Origin: Bacteroides caecigallinarum
GTDB lineage: Bacteria; Bacteroidota; Bacteroidia; Bacteroidales; Bacteroidaceae
Direction of reading: 5' to 3'
DNA: 64,000 nt
NCBI RefSeq assembly: GCF_016901995.1
Contig: NZ_JACJLE010000012.1
Location: forward strand, 1-64,000
Of this stretch, positions 34,452 to 44,490 are shown in pieces. The translations under genes were made by a program, and so were the position numbers. Under the pieces are notes generated by a model that made no database searches, was not told where the DNA came from, and saw only the letters and a list, made by a program, of their open reading frames with translations. Each line of letters begins with the position of its first letter. Within the stretch, counting starts at the first letter, position 1.

Positions 34452-37331
34452 ATGAATGCGAGAAATATCTTTTATTGTCTCCTTGCCGTAGGGATGTCAT
34501 TCGGATGTTCGAATGTCTATGAAGAAACAGACTATGGCGTAATAGTTAAAGTTAAACCTAAAAACGAAACGGATGCACATCTGGTTCGTATGGAAGTAAT
34601 GGGTGACAAACTATTTCATGTATCGGCTACAAAGGAAAATAAATTTGCCGATTCTAAAAGTTTGATAATTGTTCCACAAACAAAAAAAATACCTTTTACT
34701 GTTAAACAACAAGGAGATACCGTAATTGTTTCTACTGGGAAAATAAACGCCTCCGTGTTAAGTTCCACGGGAGAAGTATGGTTTACTAACAAGAAAGGAG
34801 AGATAATTCTGCAGGAAAACAAAGGTGGAGGAAAGACTTTTACCCCTATAGAAATTGAAGGCACAAAAGGATATTCTATAAGACAAGTTTTTGAATCGCC
34901 GAAAGATGAAGCATTCTACGGACTCGGACAGCACCAGTCTGAAGAGTTTAACTACAAAGGTAAAAACGAAGAACTATTCCAGTACAACACTAAAGTTTCA
35001 ATACCTTTCATCGTATCTAATAAAAACTATGGTGTTTTGCTGGACAGCTATTCACTATGCCGTTTCGGAAATCCTAATGACTATTCGCAACTTGGAGAAG
35101 TGTTCAAACTATACGACAAAGAAGGTGTTGAGGGTGCGATTACAGGTACATACGTTCCAGAAAAGAATGCATCATCAGGAACTATAGTCAGACGTGAGCC
35201 TCAGCTATACTTCGAACACCTGAAAAGAAAGGATTTGTCTAAAGTAGTGAATCTTCCTGAAAACTTCCCGTTCATGGGAGCAAACGTAACATACGAAGGT
35301 ATGATTGAACCTTCCGAAACAGGTGAATTCAAATTTATACTTTATTACGCAGGATATACAAAAGTATATATCGACAATAAACTGGTAGTACCTGAAAGAT
35401 GGCGTACTGCATGGAATCCTAACAGTTATAAATTCTCCGTCAATCTGGAAAAAGGAAAAAGAGTTCATCTTAAAATTGAATGGAAACCGGACGGTGCCGT
35501 ATCTTATTCAGGATTACGTGTAATGAGTCCTGTAGCTCCTGAAGAACAGGGAAAACAGTCATGGTGGAGCGAAATGACAAAACAGCTTGACTACTACTTC
35601 ATCGCAGGAGATGATATGGACGACGTAATCAGCGGATACAGAACTCTTACCGGGAAATCACCTATCATGCCTAAATGGGCTATGGGTTTCTGGCAGAGCA
35701 GGGAAAAATATAACACTGCAGATGAAATGCTGGGAGCACTGAAAGGTTTCAGAGACAGAAACATTCCTATCGACAATATCGTGCTTGACTGGAATCACTG
35801 GCCGGAAGATGCATGGGGAAGCCATGAATTCGACAAGAACCGTTTCCCTAATCCTAAAGCTATGGTTGACTCAATACATGCGATGAACGCACATATGATG
35901 ATATCAGTTTGGCCTAAATTCTATACTACAACCGAACATTATAAAGAGTTCGACAAGAACGGATGGATTTATCAGCAGTCTGTAAAAGACAGCCTGAGAG
36001 ACTGGGTTGGCCCTGGTTATACTTACGGATTCTACGATGCATACGATGCAGACGCACGCAAGCTGTTCTGGAATCAGATGTATGAACATTATTATCTGTT
36101 GGGTATAGACGCATGGTGGATGGATGCCAGCGAACCTAATGTGAGAGACTGTACAGACCTGCAATACAGAAAAGACTTGTGCGGACCTACTGCACTTGGT
36201 CCTTCTGCAGAATATTTTAATGCATACGCACTCATGAACGCTGAAGCAATCTATGACGGTCAGAGAAGCGTGGACAACAACAAACGTGTATTCTTGCTTA
36301 CACGTTCTGGATTTGCCGGACTGCAAAGATACTCAACTGCCACATGGAGCGGTGACATAGGTACAAGATGGGAAGACATGAAAGCACAGATTATGGCCGG
36401 ACTTAACTTTGCAATAAGCGGAATTCCATACTGGACCATGGATATTGGCGGTTTCTGTGTAGAAAACAGATATGTAGCCGGACAACAGCAGTGGAACAAT
36501 AACAAGACAGAAAATGCCGACTATAAGGAATGGAGAGAGCTGAATGCAAGATGGTATCAGTTCGGAGCATTCTGTCCGCTATACCGTGCACACGGACAAT
36601 ACCCATTCCGTGAAATCTGGGAAATTGCCCCTGAAGGACACCCGGCATATAATTCTGTAGTTTACTATTCTAAACTGAGATATAGCCTTATGCCATATAT
36701 TTACTCACTGGCAGGTATGACTTGGTTCAACGATTACACTATCATGCGTCCTCTTGTAATGGATTTCACTGCCGATACAAATGTAAATAATATTGGTGAC
36801 CAATACATGTTCGGTCCGTCAATCATGGTATCACCGGTATATAAATATGGAGAACGCCAGCGTGAAGTATATTTCCCTAAATCTGCAGGATGGTATGATT
36901 TTTATACAGGAGAATTCCAGCAGGGTGGAGAAAAAAAACAGGTTGACGCACCATACGAACGTATGCCTTTGTTCGTACGTGCCGGTTCAATCATTCCTTT
37001 CGGTCCTGATATACAATTTACTTCTGAGAAACAGCCTGAACATATAAAACTTTATGTTTATCAAGGTGACGACGCTTCATTTACTTTATACGAAGACGAA
37101 GGTGTAAACTACAACTACGAACAGGGTAAATACAGTATGATTGATATAAATTATAATGAAAACACCAAAGAACTTGTAATATCAGACAGAAAAGGTGAAT
37201 ACGACGGAATGTTGAAAGAACGCACATTCGAAATCGTAAAAGTGAACAAGGAAAACTCTGATGCTTTCGACAAAAAATCAAAAGGTATAATCGTCAAGTA
37301 TGACGGTAAATCACAAACAGTCAAATTGTAA
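34452..37331 (+). CDS. GH31 alpha-xylosidase with PA14 insert, lipoprotein
   Basis: Lipoprotein of 959 residues (lipobox FGC, Cys19). The N-terminal GH31 beta-sandwich (about 25-225) is interrupted by a PA14 domain (about 235-370), then the catalytic barrel (about 385-720) with nucleophile Asp558 in WWMDASEP and acid/base Asp635 in WSGDIG, and C-terminal sandwiches. The PA14-in-GH31 layout and catalytic spacing match the characterised xyloglucan alpha-xylosidase of Bacteroides ovatus (recalled residues 553 and 630). It removes the non-reducing-end alpha-1,6-xylose from oligosaccharides; PA14 in that family extends the active site to favour longer oligosaccharides. First gene of the last PUL operon, 3 bp before the GH2 gene. 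Confidence 0.95.
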   Translation: MNARNIFYCLLAVGMSFGCSNVYEETDYGVIVKVKPKNETDAHLVRMEVMGDKLFHVSATKENKFADSKSLIIVPQTKKIPFTVKQQGDTVIVSTGKINASVLSSTGEVWFTNKKGEIILQENKGGGKTFTPIEIEGTKGYSIRQVFESPKDEAFYGLGQHQSEEFNYKGKNEELFQYNTKVSIPFIVSNKNYGVLLDSYSLCRFGNPNDYSQLGEVFKLYDKEGVEGAITGTYVPEKNASSGTIVRREPQLYFEHLKRKDLSKVVNLPENFPFMGANVTYEGMIEPSETGEFKFILYYAGYTKVYIDNKLVVPERWRTAWNPNSYKFSVNLEKGKRVHLKIEWKPDGAVSYSGLRVMSPVAPEEQGKQSWWSEMTKQLDYYFIAGDDMDDVISGYRTLTGKSPIMPKWAMGFWQSREKYNTADEMLGALKGFRDRNIPIDNIVLDWNHWPEDAWGSHEFDKNRFPNPKAMVDSIHAMNAHMMISVWPKFYTTTEHYKEFDKNGWIYQQSVKDSLRDWVGPGYTYGFYDAYDADARKLFWNQMYEHYYLLGIDAWWMDASEPNVRDCTDLQYRKDLCGPTALGPSAEYFNAYALMNAEAIYDGQRSVDNNKRVFLLTRSGFAGLQRYSTATWSGDIGTRWEDMKAQIMAGLNFAISGIPYWTMDIGGFCVENRYVAGQQQWNNNKTENADYKEWRELNARWYQFGAFCPLYRAHGQYPFREIWEIAPEGHPAYNSVVYYSKLRYSLMPYIYSLAGMTWFNDYTIMRPLVMDFTADTNVNNIGDQYMFGPSIMVSPVYKYGERQREVYFPKSAGWYDFYTGEFQQGGEKKQVDAPYERMPLFVRAGSIIPFGPDIQFTSEKQPEHIKLYVYQGDDASFTLYEDEGVNYNYEQGKYSMIDINYNENTKELVISDRKGEYDGMLKERTFEIVKVNKENSDAFDKKSKGIIVKYDGKSQTVKL

Positions 37332-37334
37332 TCA

Positions 37335-39833
37335 ATGAAATTATTTACATACATAGGTATATTTTGCTGCATGCTCCTGGGGGCATGCAGCTCTGTATCT
37401 GTATCCCCAAGGGAAAAGATATGCTTCAATGACAACTGGTCATTCTCTCTGAGTGACAATCCCAAAGCATCAGAAACAGATTTCGATGATAAGGAATGGA
37501 GAGTATTAAACCTTCCTCACGATTGGGCCATAGAAGGTGATTTCAGTAAGGACAATCCATCGGGAACAGGCGGTGGCGCTTTACCTGGAGGAATAGGTTG
37601 GTACAGAAAAACATTTATTCCAAGTAATGAAGATTCCGACAAGATAATAAGAATAGATTTTGACGGTATATATATGAACAGTGAAGTGTTCATAAACGGC
37701 CAATCATTGGGTAAACGTCCATACGGCTATATCTCATTCGGTTACGACATAACTCCATATTTGAAATGGAATGAAAAGAATGTGATAGCAGTCCGTGTAG
37801 ATAACTCGGAACAGCCGAATTCCAGATGGTATTCCGGATGTGGCATATACAGAAATGTATGGTTGACCAAAACAAACCCTTTACATGTTGACGAATGGGG
37901 AACTTATGTAACAACTTCTGAAATCAGTAAAGATGCGACATTAAACATTGTGACCACAGTACAAAACTCAGGGAATAACAATGAAACAGTAACCCTGAAG
38001 TCTATACTGAACGATATGGATGGCGCTGTTGTTGCCGAGACAGAATCATCAGTTTCTGTTGTTGCAGGACAGAAATCCGATGTCAGCCAAACCCTGAATA
38101 TCTCATCACCTAGATTATGGGATACAGAGAATCCGTATTTGTACTCCCTCGTCACAGAAGTTATCAAAGACGGCAAATGTATTGACAGATACACCACAAC
38201 CACGGGAGTACGTGATTTCAAGTTTGATGCCGAAAAAGGATTTATCCTGAACGGCAAACAGACTAAAATTAATGGTGTGTGTATGCACCACGACCTTGGA
38301 TGTCTTGGAGCTGCAGTAAACACCAGAGCTATAGAAAGACAGCTGCAGATTCTGAAGGAGATGGGATGCAACGGTATCCGCTGTTCACACAACCCGCCTG
38401 CACCTGAATTGCTTGACTTATGCGACAAGATGGGATTCATTGTAATGGACGAGGCATTCGACATGTGGCGCAAGAAAAAGACTTCGCACGACTATGCAAG
38501 ATACTTCAACGAATGGCATGAAAAAGATCTTCGTGATTTTATATTACGCGACCGCAACCATCCTTCCATATTCGTATGGAGTATAGGCAACGAAGTGTTG
38601 GAGCAATGGAGTGACGCAAAAGCAGATACTCTTTCATTGGAAGAGGCAAACCTTATACTTAACTTCGGACACTCTGCTGACATGCTGGCTAAAGACGGAG
38701 AAATGAGTGTAAATTCACTATTGACAAAAAAGCTGGCAGACTTTGTAAAAGAACTTGATCCCACACGTCCGATCACCGCTGGATGCAATGAGCCTAATCC
38801 AGGAAACCATCTGTTCAAATCAGGAGCACTTGATATCATAGGATACAACTATCATAATGTAAATATTCCTGACGTACCAAAGAACTTCCCCGGTAAACCT
38901 TTTATTATTACAGAAAGTAATTCAGCACTAATGACAAGAGGATACTACCGTATGCCTAGTAATGATATGTTCATATGGCCTGAACGTTGGGATAAACCTT
39001 TCTATGATGAAAGTTTCTCATGTTCTTCATATGACAATTGCCATGCTCCATGGGGTAACACTCACGAGGAAAACATAAAACTGGTAAGAAACAATGATTT
39101 TATCAGCGGACAGTACATCTGGACAGGATTTGACTATATAGGCGAACCTACTCCATACGGATGGCCTGCAAGAAGTTCCTACTTTGGAATCGTCGATCTG
39201 GCAGGTTTCCCTAAAGACGTTTATTATCTGTATCAGGCAGAATGGACAAACAAACAAGTACTGCACCTGTTCCCTCACTGGAACTGGACTGAAGGACAGG
39301 AAATAGACATGTGGTGCTACTACAACAATGCCGATGAGGTTGAACTTTTCATAAATGGCGAGTCGCAAGGAATACGCAGTAAAGACGAGGACAACCTGCA
39401 CGTGGTATGGAGGGTTAAGTTCATACCAGGTACTGTTAAGGTCGTTGCAAGAAAGAATGGCAACATTATTGCTGAAAAAGAAATACATACAGCCGGAACT
39501 CCACATAAGATAAGACTTACTCCTGACAGAAATATCATAACAGCGGACGGAAAGGATTTGAGCTTTGTCACTGTAGAAGTGCTGGATAAAGACAATAATT
39601 TGTGTCCTCTTTCTGAAAATCTTATTAATTTTGAAGTTAAAGGTAATGCTTTCATTGCCGGTGTTGACAATGGTTACCAAACATCAATGGAACGTTTCAA
39701 GGACAATAAACGCAAGGCGTTTAACGGAAAATGTCTGGTTGTATTACAGAATAACGGAGAAAAAGGAACAGCCACATTAACAGCAAATTCCAATGGTTTG
39801 GAAAGTTCAACTATAGAAATCAAATCAAAATAA
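37335..39833 (+). CDS. GH2 beta-galactosidase-like lipoprotein
   Basis: GH2 enzyme of 832 residues with lipobox GAC (Cys18). The jelly-roll domain (about 25-180), Ig-like domain and barrel are complete, with acid/base Glu420 in SIGNEVLEQ and nucleophile Glu527 in IITESNS; DUF4982 and a further C-terminal Ig-like domain follow (about 620-830). It is the third GH2 of the locus. Likely beta-galactosidase acting on galactose exposed after defucosylation. It lies between the alpha-xylosidase and GH3 genes, 3 and 14 bp away, so is co-transcribed with both. Confidence 0.92.
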   Translation: MKLFTYIGIFCCMLLGACSSVSVSPREKICFNDNWSFSLSDNPKASETDFDDKEWRVLNLPHDWAIEGDFSKDNPSGTGGGALPGGIGWYRKTFIPSNEDSDKIIRIDFDGIYMNSEVFINGQSLGKRPYGYISFGYDITPYLKWNEKNVIAVRVDNSEQPNSRWYSGCGIYRNVWLTKTNPLHVDEWGTYVTTSEISKDATLNIVTTVQNSGNNNETVTLKSILNDMDGAVVAETESSVSVVAGQKSDVSQTLNISSPRLWDTENPYLYSLVTEVIKDGKCIDRYTTTTGVRDFKFDAEKGFILNGKQTKINGVCMHHDLGCLGAAVNTRAIERQLQILKEMGCNGIRCSHNPPAPELLDLCDKMGFIVMDEAFDMWRKKKTSHDYARYFNEWHEKDLRDFILRDRNHPSIFVWSIGNEVLEQWSDAKADTLSLEEANLILNFGHSADMLAKDGEMSVNSLLTKKLADFVKELDPTRPITAGCNEPNPGNHLFKSGALDIIGYNYHNVNIPDVPKNFPGKPFIITESNSALMTRGYYRMPSNDMFIWPERWDKPFYDESFSCSSYDNCHAPWGNTHEENIKLVRNNDFISGQYIWTGFDYIGEPTPYGWPARSSYFGIVDLAGFPKDVYYLYQAEWTNKQVLHLFPHWNWTEGQEIDMWCYYNNADEVELFINGESQGIRSKDEDNLHVVWRVKFIPGTVKVVARKNGNIIAEKEIHTAGTPHKIRLTPDRNIITADGKDLSFVTVEVLDKDNNLCPLSENLINFEVKGNAFIAGVDNGYQTSMERFKDNKRKAFNGKCLVVLQNNGEKGTATLTANSNGLESSTIEIKSK

Positions 39834-39847
39834 ATATATACATAACC

Positions 39848-42067
39848 ATGAAAAATACATTTATTACAACAGGTCTATTGGCTTTGTCATTTATATCAAC
39901 AAACGCACAGAACAACAGCGTACCTGTATATCTAGATGACAAACAGCCTATAGAGTTAAGGATAGAGGACGCATTAAAGCGTATGACTCTTGAGGAAAAA
40001 ACACGTTTAAGCTACGCACAGGGAAAATTCAGTTCTCCTGGTTGCCCTCGTTTGGGTATTCCTGAACTTTGGATGAGCGACGGCCCTCACGGTGTACGTG
40101 CAGAAATAAACTGGAATGACTGGGGTTACGCAGGATGGACAAGCGACAGCTGTACAGCCTTCCCTGCATTGACATGTCTTGCAGCCAGCTGGAATACGAC
40201 TCTTGCAGCTGACTATGGTAAAGCAATAGGTGAAGAAGCAAGGTATCGTGAGAAAGATGTACTGCTCGGCCCTGGAGTAAATATCTATCGTACTCCATTG
40301 AACGGACGTAACTTCGAATACCTGGGTGAAGATCCTTATCTGGCAGCTGAATTATGTGTGCCATATATCCAGGAAGTTCAAAAGAACGGTGTGGCAGCTT
40401 GTGTAAAGCACTACGCACTGAATAATCAGGAACTATGGCGTGGACATATCGACGTGCAGTTGAGCGACAGAGCTTTGCGCGAAATATATCTTCCTGCCTT
40501 CCAGGCTGCAGTTGAGAGAGGTGGAGTATGGAGCATAATGGGAGCGTACAACAAAGTAAGAGGAACTCACGCTACACACCACAAACTGCTCAACAACGAC
40601 ATTCTGAAAGGTGAATGGAATTTCGACGGATGTGTAATTACCGACTGGGGAGCTGCACACGACACATACGAAGCAGCAATGTACGGGCTTGATATAGAAA
40701 TGGGGTCATATACCAACGGGCTGACTTCAGAATCTGAATTCGGTTACGACGATTACTATCTGGGAAAGAATTACCTGCAGATGGTAAAGGACGGAAAAAT
40801 TCCAATGGAAGTGGTAAATGAAAAAGCGGCACGAGTATTAAGACTTATATTCCGCACAGCCATGAACAGAGAAAAGCCTTTCGGTTCAATTACAAGTGAG
40901 GAACATTACAAGACTGCATATAACATTGCTACCGAGGGAATAGTACTTCTCAAGAACAAATCATCAAAGAAAGCTCCTGCACTTCTTCCGATAGATATGA
41001 ACAAATATAATAAGGTACTTGTAGTCGGAGATAATGCTGTGAGAAATCTTATGGCAGGAGGAGGTTCGTCAGAGCTGAAACCAAAACTTGTAGTGACTCC
41101 ACTTGACGCACTTAAAAAAGAGTTCGGAACAAAAATAGAGTTTGCTCAAGGATACATGGCAGGAAGACCTATGTACGGAAATGAAGAAGTCATTCCACAG
41201 GCTACTATGGATTCACTGCGTAATGATGCTGTACAAAAAGCAGGTAAAGCAGATCTGGTGATTTTCATCGGAGGTCTAAACAAGAATCATTTCCAGGATT
41301 GTGAGGGTGGAGACAGAAAGACATTCGGTCTCCCATTCGGACAAGATGAGTTAATCGAAGAAATGATGAAGGTAAACAAGAATATCGTGGTAGTGATAAC
41401 AAGCGGTAACGCAGTAGAAATGCCATGGGAAAAAGAAGTGCCTTCAATAGTACAATCATGGTATCTTGGTTCTATAGGCGGATCAGCATTGGCCGATGTC
41501 CTTACAGGAAAAGTAAATCCTAGCGGCAAACTTCCTTTCTCTTATCCTGTGAAACTGGAAGACTGTCCGGCACACTATTATGGCGAAATGAGTTATCCTG
41601 GCGATAGTATCAAACAGGAATATAAGGAAGACATCCTAGTAGGCTACCGTTGGTACGATACTAAAAACATAAAGCCTCTGTACTCATTCGGCCACGGTAT
41701 CAGCTATACCACTTACACCTATTCAAAACCTTCTATTTCAGGAAAATCAATATCTGAAAACGGAGAACTGACAATATCTGTCAAAGTAAAGAATACTGGT
41801 AAAGTTAAAGGTAAAGAAACCGTGCAGCTATATATAGGAGACGAAAAATGCAGTCTTCTACGCCCTGAAAAAGAGCTGAAAGGTTTCTGCAAGGTTGAAC
41901 TTGCTCCAAACGAAGAAAAAGAAGTCAAGTTCACCATTGACGCTAATGACTTGAAGTTTTTTAATGACAGAACCCAGAAATGGACAGTAGAACCCGGAAA
42001 ATTCAAAGCTTATATTGCTGCGGCTTCTGATGATGTACGAGGCGTTTTAGAGTTCGAATATAAATAA
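39848..42067 (+). CDS. GH3 beta-glucosidase (secreted)
   Basis: GH3 enzyme of 739 residues with a type I signal peptide (cleavage near TNAQ). N-terminal barrel with SDGPHGVR, KHYALNNQE and nucleophile Asp266 in VITDWGA; C-terminal alpha/beta domain with the insert carrying GGLNKNHFQDCEGGDR; fibronectin-III-like end (about 660-739). The type with the MSDGPHGVR motif includes classical beta-glucosidases. It would degrade the deblocked glucan ends after GH31 has removed xylose. Different subtype from the lipoprotein GH3 at 117-2468. Confidence 0.93.
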   Translation: MKNTFITTGLLALSFISTNAQNNSVPVYLDDKQPIELRIEDALKRMTLEEKTRLSYAQGKFSSPGCPRLGIPELWMSDGPHGVRAEINWNDWGYAGWTSDSCTAFPALTCLAASWNTTLAADYGKAIGEEARYREKDVLLGPGVNIYRTPLNGRNFEYLGEDPYLAAELCVPYIQEVQKNGVAACVKHYALNNQELWRGHIDVQLSDRALREIYLPAFQAAVERGGVWSIMGAYNKVRGTHATHHKLLNNDILKGEWNFDGCVITDWGAAHDTYEAAMYGLDIEMGSYTNGLTSESEFGYDDYYLGKNYLQMVKDGKIPMEVVNEKAARVLRLIFRTAMNREKPFGSITSEEHYKTAYNIATEGIVLLKNKSSKKAPALLPIDMNKYNKVLVVGDNAVRNLMAGGGSSELKPKLVVTPLDALKKEFGTKIEFAQGYMAGRPMYGNEEVIPQATMDSLRNDAVQKAGKADLVIFIGGLNKNHFQDCEGGDRKTFGLPFGQDELIEEMMKVNKNIVVVITSGNAVEMPWEKEVPSIVQSWYLGSIGGSALADVLTGKVNPSGKLPFSYPVKLEDCPAHYYGEMSYPGDSIKQEYKEDILVGYRWYDTKNIKPLYSFGHGISYTTYTYSKPSISGKSISENGELTISVKVKNTGKVKGKETVQLYIGDEKCSLLRPEKELKGFCKVELAPNEEKEVKFTIDANDLKFFNDRTQKWTVEPGKFKAYIAAASDDVRGVLEFEYK

Positions 42068-42097
42068 AAAACTATAAATTACTTAAACCTATTACAC

Positions 42098-44038
42098 ATG
42101 AACAAATATTTACTATTCTGTACACTTGCTTTATCATGTTCTCTCCTGTCAGCACAACAGGCAACTGTCACAGGACCTGACAAAAACTTAAAAGTAGATA
42201 TATCTGTAAAATCAGGTAAACCATTTTACAGTGTTACTTATAAGAATAATATAATTCTAGAAAATTCTCCGCTTGGATTTATTACCGATATAGGTGATTT
42301 CAGTAATAACATATCTTACGTGGAACAAAAATCATCTTCAATAAATAAGACCTATGTTCAAGACAGAATAAAGCATTCGGTCATAAAATATAATGCAAAC
42401 GAATTGAAGATTACATTCTGTAATGCAGATAAACATCCTTTCGATGTGGTATTCAGAGTCAGCAATAATGACATAGCTTTCCGATATGAGATACCACAAC
42501 ATGGTGAAAGAGCTTCCATTGTAATGAAATCTGAAACTACCGGCTTTGATTTTCCAGAAAACACCACTACTTTCATTTGCCCTCAAAGTAAGCCTATGGT
42601 TGGATGGAAAAGAGCAAGACCAAGCTACGAAGAAGAATATAAACCGGACGAACCGATATCTACTCCATCACAATTTGGCGAAGGATACACTTTCCCGTGT
42701 CTTTTCCATATAGGAAACAACTGGGCACTGGTATCAGAAACCGGAGTAAGAAGCAAATATTGTGCTTCACATCTTAGCGATGCCAGTGATAATGGACTTT
42801 ATACAATAACATTCCCTAATGAAAACGAAATGAACGGACTTGGAAGTTCTACACCTGGACTAGCCCTTCCTGGAGAAACTCCATGGCGTACAATAACCGT
42901 TGGAGACAACTTAAAACCAATTGTAGAAACAACAGTTCCTTTTGATGTTGTTGAACCATTGTACGAACCTTCACAGAAATATGAATTCGGACGTTCCACT
43001 TGGAGCTGGATTGTATGGCAAGACCCAAGCATTAACTATGATGACCAGATAAAATTTATAGATCTTGCTGCACAAATGGGATATGAATTTACACTCATTG
43101 ACGGTGGATGGGAGAAAAACATAGGACGCAAACGAATGGAAGAACTTTTCAAATATGCCCAAAGCAAAGGCGTAGGAGTATTTGTATGGTACAACTCTAA
43201 CGGATATTGGAATGATGCCCCACAATGCGCCAAACAGTGCATGAGCAACTCTATAGACCGCAAGCGTGAAATGAAATGGCTACAGGAATGTGGTGTAAAA
43301 GGGCTTAAAGTAGATTTCTTCGGAGGAGACAAACAACAGATGATGGGGTTATATGAAGACATTCTAAGCGATGCTAATGACCATGGACTTATGATAATAT
43401 TCCACGGTTGTACCATCCCTCGCGGATGGGAAAGAATGTTCCCTAACTATGTAGGAAGTGAAGCCGTTCTTGCATCAGAGAACTTGATTTTTAATCAATA
43501 TTATGATGATAATGAAGCATATAATGCAACATTACATCCCTTTATCCGTAACACTATAGGTTGCATGGAGTTTGGTGGTACAGTATTAAATAAATACCTT
43601 AACAAAACAAATGATGGTGGAGCAATACGCCGTACGACAGACGTATTTCAAATTGCAACAGCCGTTTTGTTTCAAAATCCTATACAGAACTTTGCAATAA
43701 CTCCTAATAACATGTACGACGCACCTTCCTCCATGATAGAGTTTATGAAAGATGTTCCTACCACTTGGGATGAAACAAGATTTATAGACGGATATCCGGG
43801 TAAATATTGTGTTTTGGCACGCCGTCATAACAACAAATGGTATATAGCAGGAGTCAATGCATTGAAAGAGCCACTAAAACTGAAGCTAAATTTATCAATG
43901 CTTGATAACGGTAACGAATGCACATATTATTATGACAATAAAAACCGTCAACCTCAGAAAGAAGTTCTTAAAATTAAAGATACATCCTCTGTTAATGTTG
44001 TTATCCAACCCGAAGGCGGCATAGTTATTGTAAAATAA
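42098..44038 (+). CDS. GH97 glycosidase, retaining alpha-galactosidase type
   Basis: GH97 enzyme of 646 residues with a type I signal peptide (cleavage near LSAQ). The N-terminal beta-super-sandwich (about 22-280), (beta/alpha)8 barrel (290-550) and C-terminal beta-sheet domain are all present. The barrel carries Asp406 in GLKVDFF, the position of the nucleophile in retaining GH97 alpha-galactosidases, so it is unlikely to be the SusB-like inverting alpha-glucosidase type. Related enzymes can also cleave beta-L-arabinopyranose. Which side chain it serves in this locus is unclear. Last gene of the operon, ended by a strong hairpin. Confidence 0.9.
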   Translation: MNKYLLFCTLALSCSLLSAQQATVTGPDKNLKVDISVKSGKPFYSVTYKNNIILENSPLGFITDIGDFSNNISYVEQKSSSINKTYVQDRIKHSVIKYNANELKITFCNADKHPFDVVFRVSNNDIAFRYEIPQHGERASIVMKSETTGFDFPENTTTFICPQSKPMVGWKRARPSYEEEYKPDEPISTPSQFGEGYTFPCLFHIGNNWALVSETGVRSKYCASHLSDASDNGLYTITFPNENEMNGLGSSTPGLALPGETPWRTITVGDNLKPIVETTVPFDVVEPLYEPSQKYEFGRSTWSWIVWQDPSINYDDQIKFIDLAAQMGYEFTLIDGGWEKNIGRKRMEELFKYAQSKGVGVFVWYNSNGYWNDAPQCAKQCMSNSIDRKREMKWLQECGVKGLKVDFFGGDKQQMMGLYEDILSDANDHGLMIIFHGCTIPRGWERMFPNYVGSEAVLASENLIFNQYYDDNEAYNATLHPFIRNTIGCMEFGGTVLNKYLNKTNDGGAIRRTTDVFQIATAVLFQNPIQNFAITPNNMYDAPSSMIEFMKDVPTTWDETRFIDGYPGKYCVLARRHNNKWYIAGVNALKEPLKLKLNLSMLDNGNECTYYYDNKNRQPQKEVLKIKDTSSVNVVIQPEGGIVIVK

Positions 44039-44049
44039 AAATATAAAAT

Positions 44050-44100
44050 TAATGAAATTCATCTATAGTTTGAGACTCAAATCATAGATGAATTTCATTA
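44050..44100. terminator. Bidirectional terminator between GH97 and PspC-like gene
   Basis: Perfect 17-bp stem (44,050-44,066 with 44,084-44,100), with a further small inverted repeat TTTGAG-A-CTCAAA in its loop. Lies between convergent genes and marks the right end of the PUL. Confidence 0.8.
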
Positions 44101-44168
44101 ACCCCCAAAAGGAATAAATCATTTATTGCCAAGAACAAAGTCTTATTACATTATCATCATCTGTATTA

Positions 44169-44360
44169 TCACCATCTCCTCTCCGGCATCACAATCATAA
44201 GTATAAGAAATACTATCACTCCGGAAAATGCAGTAAATACAGTAAGCAAAGCATAGCCTACTCTTACTAAAGTAGTATCCAAACCGAAATACTCTGCCAG
44301 ACCGGCGCAAACTCCGGCTATCATGCGGTCGTTAGAACGCGAAAGTTTTCTATTATCCAT
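44169..44360 (-). CDS. PspC-domain small membrane protein
   Basis: 63-residue protein with a full PspC domain: KLSRSNDRMIAGVCAGLAEYFGLD, then a single membrane helix (VFTAFSGVIVFLILMIVMP). PspC proteins work in envelope-stress responses; in Bacteroidetes such short forms are common and their function is not established. The ATG at 44,360 is preferred over a GTG two codons upstream. It faces the PUL end and is divergent from the methyltransferase gene. Confidence 0.9.
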   Translation of the reverse strand: MDNRKLSRSNDRMIAGVCAGLAEYFGLDTTLVRVGYALLTVFTAFSGVIVFLILMIVMPERRW

Positions 44361-44490
44361 AATCACTGATTAATTTTTTATACGAAGATAAGAAAAAACA
44401 CTGAATATACATTCTTACTCTTAAAAACTTTTAAATAAATGCCATATATACCTATTTATTTTGTTATTTTGCAACAAATTAGGGATAAAA

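Noticed and set aside
39027-39680. Long open frame antisense to the GH2 gene
   Set aside because: Overlaps a gene with intact catalytic residues, composition follows the sense codons and no domain is recognisable.
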